From Ganoderma boninense (Eukaryota; Basidiomycota; Agaricomycetes; Polyporales; Polyporaceae): DNA of 64,000 nucleotides. The notes under the pieces were generated by a model that worked only from the letters and a program-made list of their open reading frames with translations, ran no database searches and was not told the origin of the DNA. Numbering within the stretch: position 1 is the stretch's first letter; the number at the start of each line of letters is the position of its first letter. Made by a program: the position numbers and the translations under genes. Positions 47,074 through 58,635 of this stretch are shown piece by piece. Location: assembly GCA_002900995.3 (NCBI GenBank), contig CM035306.1, positions 2,418,001 to 2,482,000 of the forward strand, in the 5' to 3' direction.

Positions 47074-48330
47074 TGCAACAGTAAACGATGTCTCATTGGG
47101 AAGTAAGTGCATGATGTAAGAGATCTTCAGGTGAGAGTATAGCGGAAAACCAAACCACCTTGGCGCTGACACTTGTCTCCTACATATTTGGACCCAGGTA
47201 GATGCGTTGTTGTAGCAGTCCAAAGAATCAAACCAAGTCCGGTTCGGGAATTCAGTTCCCCACGAATGGCTTGGCGTACAGCGCCAGAGGGTGATCGACA
47301 TGAGCCTTGGTCTGCCTTGGTGCGTTATGTGTTATTCTCGCTCTCAGAGAAATTGTTTTTATCTATGCGAAACGCCATGGGCTTGGCTTTGGTTCGTACG
47401 GTCGAGCAGATTAGGGTCGAGCAGATCCGTGTATGCGATAACCACTGATACCATGGCGCTCGTCGGTCGGGTCCCCTATTACAACAGGGTACGATCGCTT
47501 TAGCCACAGTGTACATAAGCGGCTCCGCTTATGTGTCCAACGGTGGAGGTCCGTCGCTGCCATTGTGGTGGTCAAACTTTGTATGCTGATCTTTAGTCAG
47601 CGCTTCTCCTTAGAACACTATGGTCAATTTGATGGAACCCGCTACGATGAACATGGAATCTCGTTCACAGAGCCCGTTTCAGCTTACCATTGACATACCT
47701 TAAACATGCTCGGTCGACCGCCAAGGTATGTCCCAAAAAAGGCTCAAGCGGCCTCGGTGTGCCGTTCTCTTTCTTGGAGGCGGTCAGCATGCTCAACTCC
47801 CTTTCCTTCGTCCCACTGCTGATCTAGCTGCCTAGATTCATTTTCGGCCCCGAAGTAAACCATTCCACTTGATTATGACCCTCATCTTCGCCGAACGGTG
47901 GATCGTGGTGTTGTGGCGTCCGCTTTCGGGGACGATCCTCCCTGACAATGAAGGCCCGGTCATCTCGCTGGTTAACGGCTGTCGTCTTGGTCTCAATCTT
48001 CCACCCCTCTTCGCTTTAGTGGGGCTCGCTCCAACGTGTCCCCCATTCTTTGGACCCAAATCCGGTCTCTGGAAACCCATGGAGTGGTCGAGGTTATCAA
48101 GGGAAACGTCCTGAGCTCGGTGACGCCATCCAACGTTTATTCAGCCGGTCGTCCGCTCTGGCGTAGGTCCTGACGCCATATTCTCACATCGGCCTCCTAA
48201 GGGTTTTCGAGCCTTAAAGGTGGACACCGCGAAGACTCTCCCCGGATCTTCTTAATCGTGCTTGGTCGACGTGTTGGCATCGCCTCCAGCACCTTGACGT
48301 CCCCCTCCCACCCCCTCGTAGTCAGCGACA
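47074..48330. other. 1.26-kb intergenic interval upstream of the opsin-related gene
   Basis: No gene, tRNA or transposon is recognised. It contains the 3' flank of the aldo-keto reductase and the upstream region of the opsin-related gene. CCCCT/AGGGG-type motifs, the core of fungal stress-response elements, occur near 48003 and 48312. That is suggestive only, because such short sites are common by chance. Confidence 0.4.
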
Positions 48331-49421
48331 ATGTCGACTACTATCACGTTTTACCCGGCGGCTACCTCAGTCATCCCTGGTCCCTTCGGAGGGTCCCTCG
48401 ACCAAAACCCTCCGACGGCGGATAGACACATCACATCTGGCGGTTCTGACTGGGCATGGACGGTGTTTGCCATCATGTTCACCAGTGACTTCATTGCAAT
48501 CGCCTGGACGTTCATCGTAAGTAGTTTGTTCTTCGCTAAGCATCTTTTTTTTCTCAACCCTTTTCGAAGAGACCGCGAGGAACGCGCCTCTTCCACCAGA
48601 TCGCCGTCATGGTTCTCACGACTGCGACAATTGCGTACTTCTCGATGGGTTCCGACCTAGGTGCAACTCCGATTCCACCGGAGTTCAATCGCGACGGTAA
48701 TACTACACGTCAAATTTGGGTGTGTTCTGCTCTCTTCATATCCACGCAGCATTCTGACCTTCCACGTAGTATGTCAAGTACATCCAGTACTTCATTACCT
48801 TGCCGCTGCTTCTGCTCGAACTCCTGCTGGCAACCGGCGTTTCCTTCTCCGACATCTTCACCACGCTCTTCATGGGATGGGTTTTCGTCATAAGCGGTCT
48901 CATCGGTGCGCTAGTGCGCTCGAGCTATAAGTGGGGATACTTCTCCTTCGGCATCCTCGCTCTATACTACATCTGGTTCGTCGTCTTCTCCCCAGAAGCC
49001 AGCCCGAGTACCCACTGATTCGCTTCTCTCCAGGTATTCCCTCCTCATCAACGCCCCGCGAAGCACGTTCGCGGTAGGCGGCACGATGCGTGGCCGCTAC
49101 TGGTCCGGCGCTGCATACTTCTCCTTCCTCCTGCTCATCTACCCGATCGCGTGGGCAGTCTGTGACGGCTCGAACAATATTTCACCGACAGGCGAGTTCA
49201 TCTGGTTCGGCCTCCTCGACGTCCTCGCTGGCCCCGTCTTCCTCTTCTTCTTCCTCGCGTCCCTCCGTGCCGTCGACTACACCGGATTCGGCCTCACATC
49301 GACCAAGTTCTCTGAGACGATGTCCCATGAAGGGGGGCCTGCAATGCGCGGCACGCCGGGCCCTGCCTCCGGCGGGCCCGAGCCGGTCCCAGAGTCTGCT
49401 CCAGCTCCTCAAGCGCCATAG
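48331..49421 (+). CDS. Opsin-related seven-helix membrane protein (Hsp30/Yro2/ORP type)
   Basis: This is a member of the microbial rhodopsin superfamily, close to the fungal heat-shock and opsin-related proteins. Exons are 48331-48516, 48570-48719, 48770-48975 and 49034-49421. Seven hydrophobic helices can be traced, from WTVFAIMFTSDFIAIAWTF to FIWFGLLDVLAGPVFLFFFL. Helix C reads YVKYIQYFITLPLLLLEL, which aligns with the proton-pump helix, but the counterion Asp is Gln. Helix G has LDVLAG where retinal-binding rhodopsins have LDVxAK, so the Schiff-base lysine is absent. The protein therefore probably does not bind retinal covalently. Yeast relatives are stress-induced plasma-membrane proteins. 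The tail is short and Pro/Gly-rich. Confidence 0.9.
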
Positions 49422-49749
49422 AGGTCCTGGAGGGAGGTTCGAAGAGTCGATACGTACGACGCGAGAACAAACCGTCGTTACTCATGTCAGATTTGTCGCC
49501 AATCTACCGCGTGCTTGGTAATATTTCACCATGTATGTCTGCATAAGTAGTAGCTTCCCCGAGTCTGTGTATCACTAGTTGTATTATCAGTTGTATCGCC
49601 ATTCTTCGTTGACAAAAAGCGCGTAATTTGCGGGAACTGAGTAGTGTTGCATGTTCTAAATATCTGGCGATGCCACAGTCAGAGTGTGGACACGAATCTC
49701 TCGGACGCTGAAAGTGTGCGAGACGACAGGCATCTAATCATAGGATAAC
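49422..49749. other. Convergent 3' intergenic region
   Basis: 328 bases of AT-richer DNA lie between the opsin-related and transcription-factor stop codons. No gene is seen. Confidence 0.5.
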
Positions 49750-52124
49750 TCATTGAACTTCGATAATTTGAACGGCGTCTGATATTTCCCGCACTGCGTC
49801 CTCTACAGGCGAAATTGTGCCAGATGTTTAGAAGTTGGTGCCTTGTATGACGAAGGATGACAAACATACCCATGAAGGGAATTTGGAAACTTAGCTTCTT
49901 CGCACTGGTGTCGATGGTTTGCAGCGCAACATTCCACGACACGCCGGCCGGAAGAGGGGTGACCTGCCCTTTAACCGCTTCTGCTAGGATTCTCGCCACG
50001 GTCACCCAGCAAATCTGCGGCAGCGTCATCAGCATGCTCACGCCTCTCTCACACATGAGTCAACCCCCGCTATGCACACGTACCCCAAGCAGCGGGTCCA
50101 GCAGCAGAAAGTCGTTGTCCTTGAACGTCCGTGTCACATTCACGATCTCGAACACGACGTCTAGCGCCATCTGCGCGTTCTCCGCGTGGTGCGCGTGCGG
50201 CAGCCAGTGCAGCTGCGCCTTGCCCGCCAGCGCGATGACGAGACAGAACTTGAGCGCCACGGCGCGCTCCCGATCGCTGTAGAATGTCGCCTTGAGCATC
50301 TCGCCCTCGACGCTCGTCGCGTGCGCAGAGAGCTCCTCGAGCAGCGGCCAGTACTGCTGCTCGAACCACGCCCGGCGCTGCAGCACGACGAGGTCCACGA
50401 GTGCGTTCGTGCACGCCCACTCGTCGGCGAGGTTCCGAACGCGAATGAAGAGGAGGAGGCTGCGTGTGCGGATGTAGGTGAGATTGGTCTTGGCGAGGAA
50501 TGGGTAAGATAGCTAGGGCGGTTTTGAGGCGGTGAGCGGGCGCAAAGCGCTAGGGAGGACACAAAAGGGCTAGACACACCGAGACGTTCCTGAGCGCATC
50601 CTCGAAACCGCTGTCCAAGTGGGTGGGCACGCGGAGCACCACAGACGAACAGCGGTCGATGTAAATCAGATGGGCAAGTACGCCGACCAGCTCTACTTGT
50701 TCTGGGGTTGCTTCTTGCATCTGGAGCGGGTCGAACACGTCGGACATCATGGGAAAAGTTATGTTGTGGCGTCGAACGACTTTCACCGCCAAGGAGAGCT
50801 GCTCTTCACCCTCAACGATCTGTTTCTTCAGCAGGTAGTATATGGTGAGGAGGTAGCGGGCTTGAATCTCGGATATCGGATCGATATCCTCGAGGGCGTG
50901 AAGGAGTAATTGTAGTTGCTCGCACTCGACTTGCAGGAAGATGAACATTTGTCGCTGAATTTGCCACATGATGCAGCCGATGAGTTGTCCAAGGTATGTG
51001 AACGCCGGGTGGACGATCATGGCTGAGAGATCCCCGGCAAGAACAGCTCCCATCTTCTCGTCGGAGAGGACACATCCATACTGCGGCGCATGGACAGACC
51101 ATGTTGCACGACTAAGGCAGGTGAATCAGTAGGCAGCGCGGGATAGGACCAAAAAGTGGCCTACAACTCGTCTAGTCCAGATGGGATACAGGTAGCGGAA
51201 ATATTGTGAATGTCGGCGGTAGGTGGAGGAACGGATGGTCGGTCAAACAACATGTTGAGAGCTTGCGGGAAATCGAAAATAGGGAGACTGTGTGAACCCA
51301 AGGATGCAAGGTCAAGGGTAGAGATTTGAGAGGAAGGTGCAATGGGTTGTGGGGGGCGAGCTGTTTCGGCTGTCATTCCAGCAGAATGTATGAGCAACGG
51401 GCGATAGAGGTTTTGACATGCAGACCGTACGGTTAAAGGAGAGGTTGGTGTCACCCTCCAGATTTATTTGGTTTTCATATGCGGCCAGTCGCTGCTCAAG
51501 GATATGGGTGCGCAATATGAGGGCTTCAGTTAAGGTTCGATCTGTATTCTCCTCGTATAAACACTCGTTCTGTTTGCCGGCGATATTGCACGTCGAGCAT
51601 GAAGGGCGCAAAGCGTCGCATTTCTGTAGAGAATTCGACGTCACGATTCATGGCATCATTTGTCTGCTCGTGGATCAAGGTTACCTTCTTTTTCCTCCTG
51701 GGGTTTGATTTGAGACATGACAGGCTGCCCTTGAGTCTAGGAGATGATGTCACGTCGACGTACCGACAGGGTGTACAGGCAGCACCTTTCTTCAGGTATT
51801 CACCTTTTGGGATTATAGGAACAGCCGACGAGGTGGTGTAAACGCACTCGATGGGTCTGCGGGCCTTGAAACAAGGCCCACACTTGGGGAGAACACCATC
51901 GCAGCGCTAGAGGAGCGAGGGTTAGGATCACGACTGCCATACAGAGCCTATGATGGAATCGGGCTCAGGATAGCCGAAGCGTGGCGGAGCTTACCACTTT
52001 GCGTCCCCTGTCGATGTTGACGCAGTAGGACGAATGTGTGAGCGCGCGGGAATGTCCATAGTTGAGACCTTGAAGGGGTTAACACAACTCACCTACAGGC
52101 CAAGCAAGTCTGAGTGGGAGGCAT
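49750..52124 (-). CDS. Fungal transcription factor with two tandem Zn2Cys6 clusters
   Basis: This is a nuclear regulator of the Gal4 class. Exons at the 5' end are 52124-52093, 52007-51995, 51906-51764 and 51697-51685, with the next starting at 51623. They encode two complete zinc clusters, each with spacing C-x2-C-x6-C-x6-C-x2-C-x8-C. The first is CLACRGRKVRC, DGVLPKCGPC, FKARRPIEC; the second is CTPCRRKKKKC, DALRPSCSTC, NIAGKQNEC. A coiled coil follows (LTEALILRTHILEQRLAAYE). The rest resembles the fungal-specific transcription factor domain: WQIQRQMFIFLQVECEQLQL, SEIQARYLLTIYYLLK, then VLQRRAWFEQQYWPLL. The protein ends EDAVREISDAVQIIEVQ after a final intron. Each cluster is split by introns at the same two places, leaving a 13-base microexon in both. 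Its targets are unknown. Confidence 0.85.
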
Positions 52125-52685
52125 TGGTGGGGGCTGAGGGGAAGACAAGCGTGGTGCTACGCTGTTGCTGCGAATCGGGGGGTGGAGGGCTGTTCGTTAC
52201 GGGAGTCGGGTGAATTACACGATGCCAGGGCGTGCACGGTGTTCCAGCGTAAGAGCTCGGAGCGCCCTGCGGATGGTCGTGGACAGATTTCATGCCTGGC
52301 CATAGCTGGCACGCGCAGTCAATGGCCATGTCCAGCAGTGTCCAGCCCGGGGTGCTCAGCCCATTGGGCCCCGCACGATCTCTCCAGAGAAAAGCCACGA
52401 GCGCATCGCCTGAGCGGGAGTCTGCAGCTGCGATGGCCTGCAGCGTCCGTCAACTTTGAACTTGAAGCTCTGAACCGTCTCCCGGGCCGGGATTGCCGGG
52501 TGTGACGCCGGTCGTCACGGCGTGTACCTGCACTCGGTCACGTGGAGGAAACGCGACTTGAACGTTCACTCCGTCTGGCCAGGCTGTCTCCGCTGCCTTT
52601 CCTTTCCCTCGCTTCTCCGCCTCGTCTCTCTTCTCTGGCACCACGACTCCTCTCTATATTCCGCTCTGGCTTTCACCATCCTAAT
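52125..52685. promoter_or_regulatory. Divergent promoter region of the zinc-cluster factor and the large disordered protein
   Basis: 561 bases separate the two start codons. The part next to 52686 is rich in CT runs, which is common near fungal start sites. No defined element is identified. Confidence 0.4.
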
Positions 52686-55600
52686 ATGACAGGCGACGTG
52701 GTTTTAGAAGCACGCTCCAAGGATCCACCACTCATCAACATGCACTCCCCTCAGGCTGGTACTGACACTCCGAGCGCGGTTGACGACCGCGTCTTCTTTG
52801 GACCCCTCCAGTCTCCGGAGAAGAAGTTCGCTCTATCTCTGTCCGGCCCTAAGTTCCGTACCCCAATCCGTCGATCCACAAGGCTCTCATCCGCCATGGT
52901 TCCCTTGCCCTTGTTCTCGGAAGAGCAGGACTCCGGTCCTTCAAGCACAAGGGAAGGAACACCGGAAGAAGATGTCATTCCTGACGGTGTGTACAGTCTT
53001 TTTCTCATCAATCACTCACAGTGAACACATTCGTGCAGAGCCATCTATCATTCTCGCTTCCAGAGTGCTCAGCGCGTCCAGCAATCCCTCACCTCCCCCC
53101 AGTCCTCCCCTCCTTGCCAACAACCTCTCATCTGAACCTGATGACATCCAACCCTTCGACGTATTGGACTCGTCTCGACCCCCAAATCCGCTTCCTTTCT
53201 CGACGAATGACCCTCTAATCCCTCTCGACGACCTTGCCGAACCTCTTCCGACATCCTCCCCTTTCCTGCCGCGTGTCTCGACGCCTACGCAGCAACACGC
53301 TTTCCAGGCCAACACCTCACAGCCCGACCTGATCGCTTTTGACTCCTTCTCTACCCCTAACGCGAGCCATATCAATGCTCTCTCAGCCTCCGTACCATCG
53401 CGTGACACCCCGACCCAGCCAAGTACTTCATCTGTTGACGATCTGTTCGCAATATCTCCGGAGCCATCTCAGCCTACGACTGGCGTACCCGAGCCTTTCG
53501 AACGAACAGTTCCAGCCACAACACCGGATGAGGGGATGGAGATGGTTACTTCTCTGGTAGTTGGTGTCGGGCATTCTCCATCCGCTCTACCTCTTGAGCA
53601 AGTCACTTCTTTGCTGAAGGGAGCTGCGCGGGAACCTGCTTCGTTCGCTGAGAACACTCCCTCTTCCAGAGAAGACACCCCCCCGCTTCGACGATCGACT
53701 CGCCCCCGAAAAAGTCGAAGTTCCCTACCGCAGACTGTCATCGACACTTCCCCGCAGCCAGCACTCTCGAATCAGCAATCCACAAATCACGAAGGCTCGA
53801 TTGCTGAGCAATCCGATGAACAACACAATACGCAGCGGAAGCGGAAACTCAGACCCTCTCCGAAACCTGAAGATAAAAGTGAGGGTATCAGTGCTGTCTT
53901 CATCAGTCCCAGACGACTCCCCCAGGTCGTACGCGCTCAGAGGGAACTTGGTTCCCTGTCCCCAATGTCTACTGCAGTGCTTTCGCAGCTCTTCGCAAAC
54001 GTTGCTGCGGGCGGTCTGAGTGGGTCCTCCACCCCACAACCGCCACAAGACGATGGCGTCCCTGGACCAGAGGGTGTCCTTGCCCCGGCACCGAGTACGC
54101 CTCCCCAACAGACCCCTGCCTTCGTCTTCCCCAAACTCGGTCCCAATGAAGAACCTGCACTAGGTCAACGACCGAGGAGTCCCCTTCGGCCGTTTTCACC
54201 CTCCAAGTTCGGAGAGGGTTCGCGCACACCCGCGAGGCGCGTACCAATAGCACAGGCCGTCGTTGAAGGTACCTACTCCCCGAACAAACTTCCCGCAGCG
54301 TTTGGCGCTCCTCGACCAACAACCGCACCCGGCTCTCCCGTATTCAAGAAAGTCGCTCTTGATGACCCTCTCCGTAGTCCTGCAAAGCGTGTTCCTATGA
54401 GTGAGGCCGTCCCCGTCCCCCCGCCGTCTCCCGGAAAGGCCCTGGACAAGGGCAAGGGCAGGGCAATTCCCCGCTTACAGTCCCCCGTCCGCGCTTCATC
54501 TGTCCCTCCACGCGATCGCGAGCGCAGTACTTCGGTCGAACCACGGCCCTTTGGAAGACGGGAACGCGGTGCATCAGCAGAACCTACCTCCCGACCGCCA
54601 GCTCTCGGACGCAGACCGCAGTTTCAGAAGCCCGCCTCTTCGGACGGTGCACCAGGTAACGCTAAGAAACCACATAACGGTCTACCCTTCCCCTTCGTCC
54701 CAGGTCAACAACCCCATGTGCCTTCAATCCCAGAGGGCGACGAGTCTGTCTTGTCACCGGCGCGTCCGGTTCCCCGAGTGGCTGTCGGGACAGGGTCGCG
54801 TGGAACTTCTGCCGCAGTGGCGAGCCCCGCGAAGCAGGGTTCGAGCTTGCGTCAACCTTCTGCAGGAGCGGGCAGCAAGATCCCTCGGATCGGCGCCAAA
54901 CCCTATGCACGCCCAAGATCAGGGACCAGCGCCGAAGCACCTAGCAAATTCCCCTTGTCGGCGAAGGGTAGTCTGACGTCTTCCAAGACCAAGGTACCTG
55001 AATGATTTCGGCATCATCGATTTCGATTCGCTGATCTTCGTTAACAGCCCTTACGCATTGTGCAGGTGAAGTCGAGCAGCGAGAGCAGCTCTGACGAGGG
55101 TCCGACCGCCTCAAATCTAGTGATTCCAGCACCGGCGTTGAAGCCAAGACGTGCCCTTGGGGTTCAGTCGTCGTCATCCTCGTCCCTTGAAGCAACGCCC
55201 GCCACCGGTTCGAAGCGCAAGCGTGAGGCGGAGCCATCGAGCGTGAAGCCCGCCGCCCCTGCACCCCCGCAAAAGCTCATTATGCGCAGGGTCGTACCCG
55301 GGATGTTCAACAAAGGAAAGGAACCTGTCGGTGCCATGTCGACAGCAGAGCAGGCTACTCCTGCACCGCCTTCACCAACGAAAGTCCCGGGTCCTATCAA
55401 GGCGCGTTCTGCTGTGGGATGGAAACGTCCGGAACAGAAACCAGTTCAACCTCAGCCTCCGCCTCCTGCTGCAGTTTCTGCCCGCATGCCAGCCCCACCC
55501 ATAGCGCCAAAAAACCCTAGCCCAGAACCTATTCCGCCCTCCGCCATCCCTACGATGAAGACAGAGCCAGTGGTCACCGTCATTGAACCCATTCCCCCAA

Positions 55601-56685
55601 CACCAGTGCCTCCCGATGTCATAGCCGAGACAGTTCTTGCCGTTCCCCCGCCTGTTCCCCCTCCTTCCGCTGAGCCCATCGCAGAAGCAGCCGTACGACA
55701 GCCTACGACACGCCGCTCGACACGCCCGCGCCGCGGCACAACCGCTGCCGCCACCGACGTCTTCGGGTCGGTCGCGGCAACGCGGACGACGCAACGCCGA
55801 CGCGGGCCGCTGCCCTCCGAGACAAGCGGGCCGTTCGCGGGGATGAGCGCGCTCGCGCTAAAGACGCTCACGTCCGCGAACACGACACGCAACCAGCAGC
55901 AGGTCGTGACCATCCAGACGGAGGTCGTGCGCAAGGAGGGGAACCGCCCCGATAGCCCGACGACGCGTGTACGGTCGTCGCTCGAGCAGCAGAAGGAGAT
56001 GCGCCAGGAGCGCGCAGAGCGCCGCGCGAGGCGGTCTGCCGGGAGCGATCCCGAGGTCGAGCCCGAGCCCGCGGCCGGGGGCGTCGTGGTGGATGGAGAC
56101 AGGGCAGCTGCCAAAGCGGAGGTGAACGCGGGCGACGTGAGTGCGATGAGCGTGGACGAGGAGGGGTTGCCGTTGACGCACCGCCGAGGGCCGGGCGACG
56201 AGGAGGACTACGAGACACCCCCAAGGCCCGAGCGGCCGATCAAGCGGCTGCGGCTGGACGGCATGGAGGATGGGGAGGATGAGGGGGAGAAGGCGAGGGA
56301 TCTGCTGGCGAAGCGGGTCAAGTGGGACAAGGGCTTGCACACGACGGTGTTCTTGGACGACGCGCCGCCGAATCCGAAGTGGGACACGAACGCCGTGCCG
56401 AGTTCGAAGAGCTGCTTGACCCCCGCTGCGAAGGTACGTGGGCCTAGTGCATTGGTCGAGTGTGCGGATGCTGGTGCTGACTGTATGCATGTTGGCTAGG
56501 CTCTTCGCTTGGATACGCTTGGGAACGTGCTGGATGCCGAGATCCCTGTGAGCGGGCTGATCAAGGAGAATATCATCGTCAAGAAGTTCGTGTTCGATGA
56601 CGATGAGAAACCGGAGGAGGTAGCTGCGCCCCCAACGCCCACGGTGAAGAGCACGCGCAGCAAGAGCAGGAAGGCGAAGTCGTAG
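52686..56685 (+). CDS. Large disordered basic protein, probably nuclear; function unknown
   Basis: I do not recognise this gene. Exons are 52686-52986, 53039-54993, 55066-56433 and 56500-56685, giving about 1,270 residues, nearly all low-complexity Pro/Ser/Arg/Glu. Visible motifs are RRSTRPRKSRSS and RRSTRPRRG (basic patches), and two related blocks, RTPARRVPIAQAV and RSPAKRVPMSEAV, each followed by SP-rich sequence. There are many SP/TP sites, as in CDK substrates, and a charged helix (SSLEQQKEMRQERAERRARR). The C-terminal 120 residues look better ordered: RVKWDKGLHTTVFLDDAP, SKSCLTPAAKALRLDTLGN, then NIIVKKFVFDDDEK, ending in a Lys/Arg/Ser tail. A chromatin or cell-cycle role is a guess from composition. 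Confidence 0.75.
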
Positions 56686-56953
56686 GACGTAGGACGTATC
56701 TTGAGACAGAGGAGCGAGGCGCGGAGGGTTGACAATATATCCAGTATCTCATGTTATATCCCTACTTTATTGCATTGCTATGTTGTTGACTGTTTTGTCA
56801 TAGCTGTCGTTCACAGTATCTAACATGCCTCTATCTTCTTACTCCACTCAATCACGGGTATGAATTAGAAGTCAAAGCATAGATCGACGAACAGCCTGCA
56901 CGGCTGCCGCTAGGTATGATACATTTGATTCTGTTCTTGCGCATACGGTTCCT

Positions 56954-58156
56954 CTACTGCTTACCGGGGCGGTAGCTCAGAGTAGGGCTAGCCTGGTTGA
57001 CGGGGAGCACGAAGATCTCGGCGATGTTGACGTGAGGTGGGCGGGATGCAGCCCAAACGATCTCTTCCGCGATGTCCTCCGCGACCACTGGAAATCCGCG
57101 AGGCTAAGCATGGTGAACAAGACATTCGCAAAATAGACAACGCACAGGGTTGCAGGCCTTCGTAGACCTTATCAGCTGCACTCTTGTCACCGCGGAAGCG
57201 GACGACGGAAAACTCAGTCTCGACCATGCCAGGTTGGATCTCCGTGACGCGGATGGGCGTGTCGACGACCTCGCGCAGAAGCGAACCGGTGAAGGAACGG
57301 ACGGCATGCTTGGTGGCACAGTAGATCGCACCGCCAGCGTACGGCTCGCGACCTACCAACTCAGGTTTAATATATACCGACCGTCAATGAGATAATGGAA
57401 ATACAGACCAGCAATGGAGCCAATGTTAATTATGTGTCCAGTCTTGCGTGCCTTGAAGTCTATCCAGCGAAAGAGATAGGCTCATAGTGAAAAGGGCTCG
57501 AGTTCTTGTGGCAACGAACCTTTGATGAAAAGTTGGGTGAGGGAGATGAGACCGAACACGTTCACGGTGAACATGGCTTCCATGTCGGCTTGCGAGATGT
57601 CTCCGACTTTCTCGACACCCAGCACGAAACCTGCATTGTTCACTGTGTATGGAACGGAACGTCAGAATGTTATGCGCGCGCGACCAAGGGACTCAATCGA
57701 TGTCATACCAAGGATGTCGACACTGCGGAGGTCTTCCGGGATCTTGTCAATGAAAGAGGCGATCTGGGCCTTGTCGGCGACATCGAGCTGGATGGTGGCG
57801 AACTTTCCGCCCTGTTGGAGGCCGGACGCCTTGTGAGCAGCTGTACAGGCATCCGCCACAGCCTTGAGGGCCTCAGTGCGACGAGCAGCGAGGATGATGT
57901 TCGAGCCACCCTGTCCGAATAGGCATCGATCAATCATGGGCCCCACAGGAATAGATCGTCGGCCAACCCACCTTCGCAAATAGAACCGCTGTTGCCTGCC
58001 CAGAACTCAACTTGTCAGCGACACAGATCACCAGCCCGAGTAGGCAGATACGTATGCTCGATAGGATGACAGTGGACGTACCGCGCCAATACCAGCGCTA
58101 GCACCAGTAATAAGCACTGTCTTGCCGAGGAGGCGGGTGGCGTTGAAGACAGACAT
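56954..58156 (-). CDS. Short-chain dehydrogenase (YMR226c-like NADP-dependent 3-hydroxy acid/serine dehydrogenase)
   Basis: This classical SDR oxidises L-serine, L-allo-threonine and related 3-hydroxy acids with NADP in its closest yeast relative. The preferred start at 58156 gives MSVFNATRLLGKTVLITG and the cofactor motif GASAGIG. The reading continues IILAARRTEALKAVAD, LDVADKAQ, the NNAG block, GHIINIGSIAG, and the catalytic AIYCATKHAV (Tyr-x3-Lys). It ends ASPTLSYRPGKQ at 56954. Six or more short introns interrupt the gene. The frame is open upstream to an ATG at 58300 and would add 48 residues rich in Arg, Ser and Ala, resembling a mitochondrial presequence. The start is therefore not certain. 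Confidence 0.9.
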
Positions 58157-58635
58157 GTTGCGTCGGTGGATGCGCTGGACTCTGGACGCGTTCAAGTTGA
58201 AGATGGCGGTTCGTGCTGCAGAAGAGCGATGCGTCCCCCAGGCCAACAAGCTCTGTAATAGGGTTGTGTGATTGGGCGGATAGCGTGCCTGCAGTCGCAA
58301 TGCTTGCGGAAGACGTCCGAGTGCGGAGGGCCGGAGCTAAAAGTGATCTCCCTGCTATCTGTGATCAATCGCCCGTGGACGTTTGACTTGTTCTCTCACC
58401 ATCTGACTCGGGGTACCCATCGCCGTCTGCTGACCTCTGTGCTGCCGTGACCTCTGCTGTCTACAAACCTCGACACGGTGGGAGGTCCACATTCATTGTC
58501 GCCTTCCGGCTCCCCACGGACGAGCCCGGCACTCGGGCCGTGTCTTCTTCAGTGGGAACGCGTCTGCATGCGCCTGGACTTTGGATTTCAAGAGTCTGCT
58601 GGTTGGAACGCACTCCGGTAGGCTTGGACTCAATA
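58157..58635. promoter_or_regulatory. Divergent region of the SDR and SET-domain genes
   Basis: 479 bases separate the two preferred starts. The 58157-58300 part is open in the SDR frame and may be coding in a longer isoform. No TATA box is evident. Confidence 0.4.

Noticed and set aside
56966..57010. A tRNA-like GGTAGCTCAG box
   Set aside because: It lies in the last exon of the SDR gene, codes for conserved residues on the minus strand, and has no matching acceptor stem or T-arm.
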